NCBI GenBank assembly: GCA_045533485.1
Contig: JAZSHX010000044.1
Span: 1-64,000, forward strand
Source: Scatosoma sp045533485
GTDB taxonomy: Bacteria > Bacillota > Clostridia > Christensenellales > Borkfalkiaceae
DNA length: 64,000 bases
Direction of reading: 5' to 3'
Shown here: piece after piece, positions 35,409 through 42,645 of the stretch
Position numbering within the stretch: the stretch's first letter is position 1
Layout: each line of letters starts with the position of its first letter
Position numbers and translations under genes: made by a program
Notes under the pieces: model-generated
What the model was told of the DNA's origin: nothing
What the model saw: only the letters and a program-made list of their open reading frames with translations
Database searches by the model: none

Positions 35409-36338
35409 ATGATGCGATTTGAAAAAATGACAAAAAAGGACTTCATGGTTTTTTGCGTGGCGTCCGTATTTGGCGGTATAATGGTGGCGCTTGGCGGCGC
35501 AGGGCTGTTGTTTGCGATGCTGTACGCTGGCGACGTATCGGGCAGGTTGATAGGCGCAGTGCTTTTCTCTCTTGCCATGTTCGTGGTAACGACGTTCGGG
35601 CTGTATTTGATCACCGGTTTATCCACGCGCATTTTAACGATGGGCGTAAAAAACTTTTGGTCGCTGCCCGTCAGCTTGTTCTTTAACGTTTTGGGGATTG
35701 CCCTTGCGGCGGTGCTCGTGCACAATTCCCACGTACCCCTTACGCAAACGGCGGATAATGTTATGGCAGGCAAACTGTGCGAACACGGTTGGGTATTGCA
35801 CTCTTTTTGTTCGGGGATTTTGTGCGGTATCTTTATTGGGCTTTCCGTGTTTTTGTGCAAGTACACGCATAAAAAACATTTGTCTGCAACGGTAGGCGTC
35901 GTGTTCCCCGTATTCGTGTTCGTGTATTGCGGTTTTGACAATTCGCTCGCCAACGTATTTTATATGTTTGTCAGCAGTAAAATGACGTGGGCGATGGTAG
36001 GGTATTGCTTTATATCGCTTTTGGGCAATCTTGTAGGCGGTATGATGGTATCCGTGCTGCCGCTTATCAAAAAGAAAGACGAACCGAAAAAATACCGCTG
36101 TCCTTGCTGCGGATATTTCACGTTTGAGAAAAAGGAACGCACCTACGATATTTGTCCCGTTTGCTTTTGGGAAGACGACCCCGAACAGTTCAAAAATCCC
36201 ACCCTGCACGGCGGCGCAAATCACGTTTCCCTTGCCGAAGCAAGAATCAATTACAAGCATTTCAACGCTTGCGACACCGAAATGAAAAAGTACGTGCGCG
36301 GCCCGAAAAAGGACGAACTGCACGGCTACGACAGATAA
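35409..36338 (+). CDS. Formate/nitrite-transporter-family protein fused to a CPCC cysteine-rich domain
   Basis: Residues 1-225 carry about six hydrophobic helices with FNT landmarks: LITGLSTRIL after helix 2, a GILCGIFIGLSVFLC helix, VFVFVYCGFDNSLANVF and LLGNLVGGMM. In FocA and NirC the matching motif is GFEHSIAN with a central histidine. Here it is G175-F-D177-N178, so that histidine is replaced by asparagine. Residues 229-309 form a CPCC domain (CPCC at 231-234, a CPVC pair, WEDDP, GGANHVSLAEAR), likely metal-binding and cytoplasmic. Formate transport from the PFL reaction is a reasonable inference, but the substitution weakens it. Confidence 0.82.
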   Translation: MMRFEKMTKKDFMVFCVASVFGGIMVALGGAGLLFAMLYAGDVSGRLIGAVLFSLAMFVVTTFGLYLITGLSTRILTMGVKNFWSLPVSLFFNVLGIALAAVLVHNSHVPLTQTADNVMAGKLCEHGWVLHSFCSGILCGIFIGLSVFLCKYTHKKHLSATVGVVFPVFVFVYCGFDNSLANVFYMFVSSKMTWAMVGYCFISLLGNLVGGMMVSVLPLIKKKDEPKKYRCPCCGYFTFEKKERTYDICPVCFWEDDPEQFKNPTLHGGANHVSLAEARINYKHFNACDTEMKKYVRGPKKDELHGYDR

Positions 36339-36350
36339 AACGAACACCAA

Positions 36351-36388
36351 AAAAACTCTCCGTTTGCTTTTGAAAACGGAGAGTTTTT
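36351..36388. terminator. Bidirectional terminator
   Basis: AAAACTCTCCGTTT and AAAACGGAGAGTTTTT pair around GCTTTTG, between convergent FNT-CPCC and pepV genes. Confidence 0.92.
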
Positions 36389-36404
36389 CTTTTGCTTTTA
36401 ACAA

Positions 36405-37787
36405 TTATTTCTTCACCTTTATCCAACCGATACGCACGTATTTGGGCGCGGTAATTTGCTTGATTGCGTCGTAATATATTTCACTCATTTTACGGATATT
36501 GTCAAGAAGCACGTATTCGTTGGGTTGATGCACCGTTTCTTCTTCGCCGATCACTTCGGGCCCGAACGCGCAACCGCATTCCAACGCTCTTGCATACGTA
36601 CCGCCGCCGATAGCGATAGGGGGAATATCCACGCCACACGCTTCCGCGTATACGCCTGCCAGCGTTTGAATGAGCGCGCCGTTGGGATCGTTATAAAGCG
36701 GCGCTTGATAGTTGTTGATAACAAAGCTTACGTTTGCGCTTTCCAAGCGTTGCAAAACGTCTTCTTTGGCAAGCGTAGCAGGGTAGCGCACGTCGGTTAC
36801 GATGGACACTGTGCCGTTTTCAAAGGACGCCATATCGGGGGACATCGTCAAAGGCCCCGTTTCGTCGCAAAGCGTTTTTAAGCCCAGCGTATCGGCAAAC
36901 AACACGTCGTAAACCTTTTTGCAGTCTTCGTTAAACGTAGCGAAAAACGCAAACATCGCTTGCAGTGCGTTTGCACCTTGGTCGGGCAAAGAGCCGTGCG
37001 CAGACTTGCCGTAAACGCGCAAAATGTTCGTGGTGTTGTCGTAAGAAAAACGCGTTCCGTCGATAGGGTTTTGATAATTTACAAGCTTGCTTGCCGCTTG
37101 TTTAGTCAAAACCGCTTCCGCTTCACTGCATACCATATTCGGCGCAGTTCCTGCTTTCAACGCGGACATGGGTGCGTCGTTTATCGTAAATTGCGACGTG
37201 AAATGCAAAATACCTTTCTCTGCGTAGATCACGGGGAAGCAGGCGTCGGGGGTAAATCCTTCGCGCGGCATTTCCGCCACCTTTTTATAATGCGCGATGC
37301 ACTCCCAACCGCTTTCTTCGTTGCAGCCGACGATCAATTTAATGGTACGGCGCGGCGTAAAGGAAGCGTCCTTTAACGCCTTTAAGGCATACAAACAAAC
37401 GATAGCAGGCGTTTTATCGTCCAAAGCGCCGCGTCCCCAAAGCTTCATGCCTTCCACGCCGCCGTCGGAAACGTCGTCATTGATAACGCCGCCAAAAGGG
37501 GGATATTTCCAGCCGTTACCGGCAGGCACAACGTCCAAATGCGCCAAAATGGCAAACGGTTCACCGCGGCCGAATACCACTTCGCCCACGTAGTTGTCGT
37601 AATTGTGCGTTTCAAAGCCAAAGCTCTCCGCAAGCGCTAAAAAATACGCCAAGCAATCGGCGGTTTCTTTGCCGAAGGGATATTCCCCGTTTTCGCCTTC
37701 CGCAGGTTTTTGCGTGGAATCAAAACGGATAATTTCCGCACTGGAACGTACGATATCGTCAAAATAAGCGTGCATAGGATGTTGCAT
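36405..37787 (-). CDS. pepV: M20 dipeptidase, PepV type
   Basis: The 460-residue cytosolic zinc dipeptidase has metal-site segments ILAHLDVVPAGNGWKYPPFGG, LWGRGALDDKTPA, VGCNEESGWECI and the late IGGGTYARALECGCAFG. Start 37787 (MQHPMHAYF) follows AAGGAG. It hydrolyses dipeptides with broad specificity by family precedent and complements the two M18 enzymes for peptide use. Confidence 0.94.
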   Translation of the reverse strand: MQHPMHAYFDDIVRSSAEIIRFDSTQKPAEGENGEYPFGKETADCLAYFLALAESFGFETHNYDNYVGEVVFGRGEPFAILAHLDVVPAGNGWKYPPFGGVINDDVSDGGVEGMKLWGRGALDDKTPAIVCLYALKALKDASFTPRRTIKLIVGCNEESGWECIAHYKKVAEMPREGFTPDACFPVIYAEKGILHFTSQFTINDAPMSALKAGTAPNMVCSEAEAVLTKQAASKLVNYQNPIDGTRFSYDNTTNILRVYGKSAHGSLPDQGANALQAMFAFFATFNEDCKKVYDVLFADTLGLKTLCDETGPLTMSPDMASFENGTVSIVTDVRYPATLAKEDVLQRLESANVSFVINNYQAPLYNDPNGALIQTLAGVYAEACGVDIPPIAIGGGTYARALECGCAFGPEVIGEEETVHQPNEYVLLDNIRKMSEIYYDAIKQITAPKYVRIGWIKVKK

Positions 37788-37829
37788 AAAAAACTCCTTA
37801 CAAATAAAAAAATAAATATTGCTACTATT

Positions 37830-37858
37830 ATTATACACGTTTTTTAAGCGCAGGTAAA
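37830..37858 (-). promoter_or_regulatory. pepV: Promoter of pepV
   Basis: On the minus strand TTTACC (37853-37858), 17-base spacer, TATAAT (37830-37835). Confidence 0.65.
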
Positions 37859-37908
37859 GAAAAACAAAGCGAAAAGTATAAAAAAAATGTATTTTTTTAT
37901 AATCGGCT

Positions 37909-37937
37909 TTGACATTTGGAAAAAAGTGTGCTACAAT
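37909..37937 (+). promoter_or_regulatory. Promoter of the radC-kinase-regulator operon
   Basis: TTGACA (37909-37914), 17-base spacer, TACAAT (37932-37937). An ATG two bases later lies upstream of the expected transcript start, so the gene starts at 37970. Confidence 0.85.
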
Positions 37938-37969
37938 GAATGGGAAAACAAACGAAAGAGAGTGTACTT

Positions 37970-38743
37970 ATGCAAAAAACTACGCCGCACGACCACGCAG
38001 GGCACAGACAGCGTCTTATGGATAAAGTACTCAAAGACGCGTGCTGTGAACACGAATATTTAGAAATGCTGCTTTGCTATGCCATTCCGCGCCGCAACAC
38101 CAACGATTTGGCGCATCGGCTGTTGGCGGAATTTGGCAGCATTGAACGGGTGCTTTCGGCGGATGCTGCGCACCTTGCGTCCATCAAAGGCGTAGGCAAA
38201 AGTGCGGCTACGCTGTTAAAATGCGTACATAAATTTTTTGAAGATTATCTTTCCGCGCATAACCAAGACAATGCGTTGCGCTTGCCTGAAATTTACGAAC
38301 CCGACCATTTTGCAAAGTATGCGTACCAACGCTATAAAACAGCAAAGCAAGAAACGCTGGACGTGTTTTTTCTGGACGAAACAGGAAGAATTTTCCGTCA
38401 AACAAGCTTTTCTTCCAAAAAGGAAGATATGGTCGTTATCAACGTCGAAGAGTTGTCTAAATTATGCGCGGCACTAACGCCAACGGGTATCGTACTCGTA
38501 CACACGCATCCGCTTGGCGATTGCACGCCGTCGAAAACGGACGACCAAGCCACGCGCAACTGTCAATATATTTGCAGCTTGCATAACGTGCTTTTGTGCA
38601 ATCATATCATCGTTTCGCAAAGCGGTGTGTTTGATTATTATACCAGCGGAAAATTAAAGCAAATCGTTGACGGACATCCGCTCAAATCGTTGCTGGAACA
38701 ACCGCTTGACGAAAAGACGGGAAACGGGGAGTTGAAGAAATGA
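37970..38743 (+). CDS. radC: RadC-like JAB/MPN domain protein
   Basis: The 257-residue protein has an N-terminal helix-hairpin-helix region (LASIKGVGKSAATLL) and a C-terminal JAB domain with the metal motif VHTHPLGDCTPSKTDD (HxH, S, D). The usual HNHPSGDPTPS is slightly altered. Despite its name RadC has no proven repair role. It starts a tightly coupled operon: its stop overlaps the histidine kinase start by four bases. Start 37970 (MQKTTPHDH) follows AAAGAGAG and fits the promoter. Confidence 0.88.
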   Translation: MQKTTPHDHAGHRQRLMDKVLKDACCEHEYLEMLLCYAIPRRNTNDLAHRLLAEFGSIERVLSADAAHLASIKGVGKSAATLLKCVHKFFEDYLSAHNQDNALRLPEIYEPDHFAKYAYQRYKTAKQETLDVFFLDETGRIFRQTSFSSKKEDMVVINVEELSKLCAALTPTGIVLVHTHPLGDCTPSKTDDQATRNCQYICSLHNVLLCNHIIVSQSGVFDYYTSGKLKQIVDGHPLKSLLEQPLDEKTGNGELKK

Positions 38744-40032
38744 AAACACGACAACAGACGCCAAAAGCAGAGCGCGGCGGCCGTGTGGCGCACTGGCTGA
38801 AAAAATACGATTTTCACGACCAAGAACGGTTCGTCACCTTCTTACAACGCCTAATTTTCGTGGTGCTACTCATAGTGGAAGCGTTTATGCTGATGCAGCA
38901 TATCGGTGATTTCCAACGCCTTGGCGCTTGGAAAACGTTTATGCCCTTGGTCATCATCGCCGTGTTAATCGTCGGTACGGAAGTGTGGAAATTATCGCGT
39001 ATCAAACGCCAGCTCTCCTTTTTATGGGTATACGCAGTGCAGGCGCTGGCGGTAAGCGCTATGTCGTTTATAACAAGCAGTACGTCCGCCATCGTCGTGT
39101 ATATGATCGTTTTGACGGAGATGTATATATCCTTTGAAGGGAAGTATCCTTTGACGAGAATGTTCCTGCTTGCCGTAGCCATGTATGCGGCGGCAACGCT
39201 TTTGCAAAATTATATATTGTTCCAGCCGTCGTCCATTTTGCCGATCGTTACACAGCTTATCAGTGTATCGTTCGCGCTGGCTATGCACTTTTTATGCACG
39301 CAAATCGCCTTGTCGTTTTATCGTCAGTTTTTGCGGTTAAATTCCGCTTTGCGTGAGCTTAACGAAAGTAAGCGCGAGCTGGAAAAAGCGTACGCGGTCG
39401 TTGCGGAAGTGACGGCACTGGAAGAAAGACAACGTATCGCCAAGGATATTCACGACACGGCAGGGCATTCGCTCACGACGGTAATAATGCAAACGGAAAG
39501 CGCGAAGCTTTTGATAGACGACAACCCCGAAGCGGCGAAAAGCAAAATTATTGCGGCAAACCTGCAAGCCAAGCACGCCTTGGAAGAATTGCGCAACAGC
39601 GTGCACGTTTTATCGGGCAGAAAAGAAAATCAAACGCTCAAACGAGCGCTGGAAGCGATTATACAAGAATCCACCGACGGCACGGGGATCACCATACGCT
39701 CCAAAATACAAAACGTGCGCGTAAACGACGAAAAATACCGTTTTTTGTGTAATTCCTTAAAGGAAGGGATATCCAACGGCTTGCGCCACGGCAAAGCCAC
39801 CGCTTTTTGGGTGGCGTGCGAAGAGCAGGGCGATTGTATCCGTTTCCTGCTTTCGGATAACGGCAACGGCGCGGAAGAAAACACCCTGCGCTTTGGCTTT
39901 GGCTTATCCAGTATGCAAGAACGCGTGCGCGCGTTAGGCGGTGAAATGCACGTCGTAACGCAGCTTGGCGAAGGCGTAGAGTTAGAGCTCATTTTACCCA
40001 AAGAAAAAACAACGGCGAAAGGAGAAAAATAA
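38740..40032 (+). CDS. Sensor histidine kinase (HisKA_3 / NarX-LiaS type)
   Basis: The 430-residue membrane kinase has six hydrophobic segments between about residues 40 and 190 and a short coiled coil (NSALRELNESKRELEKAY). The phosphoacceptor is H238 in RIAKDIHDTAGHS. A HATPase domain carries SNGLRHGKA (N box), DNGNGAEEN (G1) and FGLSSMQERVRALGG (G2). No extracellular sensor domain is obvious, so the membrane part probably senses. It overlaps radC by four bases and its partner regulator by one. Confidence 0.93.
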   Translation: MKTRQQTPKAERGGRVAHWLKKYDFHDQERFVTFLQRLIFVVLLIVEAFMLMQHIGDFQRLGAWKTFMPLVIIAVLIVGTEVWKLSRIKRQLSFLWVYAVQALAVSAMSFITSSTSAIVVYMIVLTEMYISFEGKYPLTRMFLLAVAMYAAATLLQNYILFQPSSILPIVTQLISVSFALAMHFLCTQIALSFYRQFLRLNSALRELNESKRELEKAYAVVAEVTALEERQRIAKDIHDTAGHSLTTVIMQTESAKLLIDDNPEAAKSKIIAANLQAKHALEELRNSVHVLSGRKENQTLKRALEAIIQESTDGTGITIRSKIQNVRVNDEKYRFLCNSLKEGISNGLRHGKATAFWVACEEQGDCIRFLLSDNGNGAEENTLRFGFGLSSMQERVRALGGEMHVVTQLGEGVELELILPKEKTTAKGEK

Positions 40033-40682
40033 TGACGGAAACCATCATTAAAGTTTTGCTTGTAGACGATCAATTAGATTTGGTAAACGAACTGCGCGCG
40101 GTGCTGGAAACAGACGCGCAAATACAGGTGATAGGCACTGCGGCGGACGGCTTTGAAGCCCTGCAAAAAATGCAAAGCCATTTGCCCGACGTCGTGCTTA
40201 TGGATATCCGTATGCCGAATATGAACGGCGTAGTGGCGACAGAGCGTATCAAAGCGATGTATCCCGACGTGAAAGTGGTGATTTTGACAACGTTTGACGA
40301 CAGCGATTACATATTGAACGCTATCAACCACGGCGCAAGCGGATATTTACTCAAAGACACGGGCGCCAACAAGCTGATAAACGCAGTGAAAAGCGCGTAC
40401 GAAGGGGATACCATTTTACCTGCGACGATTGCGCGCCATATCACCAGCGCGGCAAAAAACGTGGCGGCGGATCGAGAAATCAAGCTTTCGCGCGCGTTTA
40501 TGCTTTCGGATAGAGAAATTGAAATTGCGCTGATGATTTACGAAGGCTTTACCAACCGTCAAATTTCCGCGGCGCTCAATCTTTCCGAAGGTACGACGCG
40601 CAATTACGTGTCGTCCATTTACGAAAAAATGCAGTGCGACAACCGCGCGGATACCGTAAGAAAAATGGCAGAAATTTTATAA
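40032..40682 (+). CDS. LuxR/NarL-type response regulator
   Basis: The 216-residue regulator has a receiver domain with acidic pocket VDDQLD, phosphoacceptor D58 in VVLMDIRMPN and lysine in GYLLKDTGA. A C-terminal LuxR helix-turn-helix follows (LSDREIEIALMIYEGFTNRQ, LSEGTTRNYVSSIYEKM). Translationally coupled to the kinase (TAATG). Targets unknown; the operon itself is a candidate. Confidence 0.95.
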   Translation: MTETIIKVLLVDDQLDLVNELRAVLETDAQIQVIGTAADGFEALQKMQSHLPDVVLMDIRMPNMNGVVATERIKAMYPDVKVVILTTFDDSDYILNAINHGASGYLLKDTGANKLINAVKSAYEGDTILPATIARHITSAAKNVAADREIKLSRAFMLSDREIEIALMIYEGFTNRQISAALNLSEGTTRNYVSSIYEKMQCDNRADTVRKMAEIL

Positions 40683-40694
40683 AACGGGGCTACC

Positions 40695-42263
40695 ATGTAC
40701 GAAACGATTGTATTTGATTTAGACGGAACGCTTTTGGACACGCTGGACGATTTGTGCGGCGCGGTCAATTACGCCCTGCGCACGTTTGGTTATCCCGAGC
40801 GCAGTAAAGCGCAGGTGCAATCGTTTATCGGCGACGGGATAGTAAAGCTTATAGAGCGCGCCGTAGGCAAAGAAGATAACCGCTTTGACGAAATTTTATC
40901 TACGTTTAAGGCGTATTACAAGGCGCATTGCGCGGACAAAACTAAGCCGTATCCGCAAATCCTTGCTATGCTCAAAGCGCTCAAGGCGCAGGGAAAAAAA
41001 ACGGCGGTGCTGTCTAACAAAGCGGATTTTGCCACGCAGGCGCTTGCCAAGCAATATTTTGGCGATTTGTTGGATAGGGCGCTGGGCGAAAACGAAGCGC
41101 TGGGCATAGCCAAAAAACCTGCGTCCGACGGCTTAAACGCGTTGCTTGAAAAGCTGGGCGCGGACAAGAAAACGTGCGTGTACGTAGGCGATAGCGACGT
41201 GGATATCCAAACGGCGAAAAACGCAGGGGTGGATTGTATCAGTGTAACGTGGGGATTTAGGGATAGCGCTTTCTTAAAAGCAAACGGTGCAACGGCGCTG
41301 ATTGATACGCCGTTACAGCTTTTGCGCCTTTGTCAAAAAACCCATTTTGAAAACGTGGAAAAGCGCATCGGCAACACACCGCTTGTGCGGCTTAAAAATA
41401 TAGAAAAGCAATACGGCTTGACGGCGCAAGTATATGCGAAAATCGAAGGGCAAAACGCAGGCGGTTCTATCAAGGACAGGGCGGCGCTTGCGATGATTGA
41501 CGACGCGGAAAAAACGGGCAAATTGCAAAAGGGCGGCTGTGTGATAGAAGCCACCAGCGGCAACACGGGCATCGCGCTTGCGCTTGTAGCGAAATCGCGC
41601 GGGTATAAGGCGATAATCGTTATGCCCGACACGATGAGCGAAGAACGGCGTGAAATGCTCAAAGCATACGGCGCGGAGCTGGTTTTGACGGACGGAAGCA
41701 AAGGCATGCAGGGCGCAGTGGACGAAGCGGCGCGCTTGGCAAGACAAACGCCAAACAGCGTGCTGGCAGGACAGTTTGACAATCCTGCAAACGCTGCGGC
41801 GCATTACCAAACGACAGGGCCGGAAATTTACGCGCAGCTTGACGGCGCAGTGGATATTTTGATCGCAGGCGTCGGTACGGGCGGCACGATTACGGGCACG
41901 GGCAAATTTTTGAAAGAGAAAAACAAAAAAACGCAAGTGATAGCCGTAGAGCCAAGCGCTTCGCCCTTGCTTTCCAAAGGATACGCAGGCGCACACGGCT
42001 TACAGGGGATCGGCGCAAATTTCCTGCCTGCCGTTTTAGATAAAACGGTGTACGACGAAGTGATTTGCGTAGACGATGCGGACGCGTTTGCGTGGGCGAG
42101 AAAGTTACTTGACGAAGAAAATATTTTCGTTGGTATTTCCTCGGGCGCGGCGCTTACTGCGGCGATAGAGATAGCAAAGCGAGAACAAAACGCAGGTAAA
42201 AATATCGTAGTAATTTTCCCAGACGACGGGGGCAGGTACGTATCCACGGGCATTTTTGATTAA
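40695..42263 (+). CDS. Fusion of HAD phosphatase and cysteine synthase
   Basis: The 522-residue chain has a phosphoglycolate-phosphatase-like HAD domain at 1-210 (FDLDGTLLDT, VLSNK, KKPAS, GDSDVD). From about 216 it carries a complete CysK-type PLP domain: IGNTPLVRL, PLP lysine K260 in GGSIKDRA, TSGNTGIAL, GVGTGGTITGTGKFLKE and FVGISSGAAL. Cysteine synthase makes cysteine from O-acetylserine and sulfide. No stop, start or ribosome site separates the domains. It is the last gene of the radC-kinase-regulator operon (12-base gap). The HAD part might act on a phosphorylated serine-pathway metabolite; that is a guess. Confidence 0.92.
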   Translation: MYETIVFDLDGTLLDTLDDLCGAVNYALRTFGYPERSKAQVQSFIGDGIVKLIERAVGKEDNRFDEILSTFKAYYKAHCADKTKPYPQILAMLKALKAQGKKTAVLSNKADFATQALAKQYFGDLLDRALGENEALGIAKKPASDGLNALLEKLGADKKTCVYVGDSDVDIQTAKNAGVDCISVTWGFRDSAFLKANGATALIDTPLQLLRLCQKTHFENVEKRIGNTPLVRLKNIEKQYGLTAQVYAKIEGQNAGGSIKDRAALAMIDDAEKTGKLQKGGCVIEATSGNTGIALALVAKSRGYKAIIVMPDTMSEERREMLKAYGAELVLTDGSKGMQGAVDEAARLARQTPNSVLAGQFDNPANAAAHYQTTGPEIYAQLDGAVDILIAGVGTGGTITGTGKFLKEKNKKTQVIAVEPSASPLLSKGYAGAHGLQGIGANFLPAVLDKTVYDEVICVDDADAFAWARKLLDEENIFVGISSGAALTAAIEIAKREQNAGKNIVVIFPDDGGRYVSTGIFD

Positions 42264-42274
42264 AAACACAAACA

Positions 42275-42305
42275 AAAAAACACTTCGCATAGAAGTGCTT
42301 TTTTT
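42275..42305. terminator. Bidirectional terminator
   Basis: CACTTC (42281-42286) pairs with GAAGTG (42292-42297) between A- and T-runs, serving the HAD-CysK gene and the convergent xre gene. The stem and flanks match the hairpin at 45301-45330. Confidence 0.85.
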
Positions 42306-42519
42306 ACATGTTGCTTTTGGGAATATCAAACAATTCGTTTGGCTCAACGGAAAAATGCTCGCACAACAGCTGTATGCTGTCATATCCCGGTTTCTTTTTC
42401 CCTAAAAGCCACTGGCTAACCGTCGTTTGATTGACGCCCAAAGCGTCTGCAAATTTTTGTTGGGATAATTTGTGCTCTTCCATTATATATTTAATTATAT
42501 CAATATATGGGTATCTCAT
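42304..42519 (-). CDS. XRE-family DNA-binding repressor
   Basis: The 71-residue protein is almost only a Cro/C1 helix-turn-helix (LSQQKFADALGVNQTTVSQWLLGKKK) with a short tail. Its ATG follows a TAAAAT -10 box by 6 bases without a ribosome site, so it is probably leaderless, as the lambda cI message is. It is divergent from the solute-binding lipoprotein gene. AGGTC-type inverted repeats between the two genes are its likely operators. Confidence 0.88.
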   Translation of the reverse strand: MRYPYIDIIKYIMEEHKLSQQKFADALGVNQTTVSQWLLGKKKPGYDSIQLLCEHFSVEPNELFDIPKSNM

Positions 42520-42542
42520 AATGTTATTTTATCAAATTTCAG

Positions 42543-42573
42543 GTCAAAAGTCTTGACATAGGTCAAAAGACCT
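42543..42573. promoter_or_regulatory. Paired operators for the XRE repressor
   Basis: GTCAAAAGTCTTGAC (42543-42557) and AGGTCAAAAGACCT (42560-42573) are both palindromes, and the decamer AGGTCAAAAG is repeated at 42541 and 42560. They cover the -35 box and spacer of the rightward promoter and the -35 region of xre. Confidence 0.65.
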
Positions 42574-42581
42574 GTTATAAT
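42553..42581 (+). promoter_or_regulatory. Promoter of the solute-binding lipoprotein gene
   Basis: TTGACA (42553-42558), 17-base spacer, TATAAT (42576-42581): full consensus, embedded in the operator repeats. Confidence 0.92.
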
Positions 42582-42645
42582 ATTATTGCCCATAAGTATG
42601 ATAAAATAAAAGGGCAATAAAAATTTTTCATAAGGAGAACGTGGT

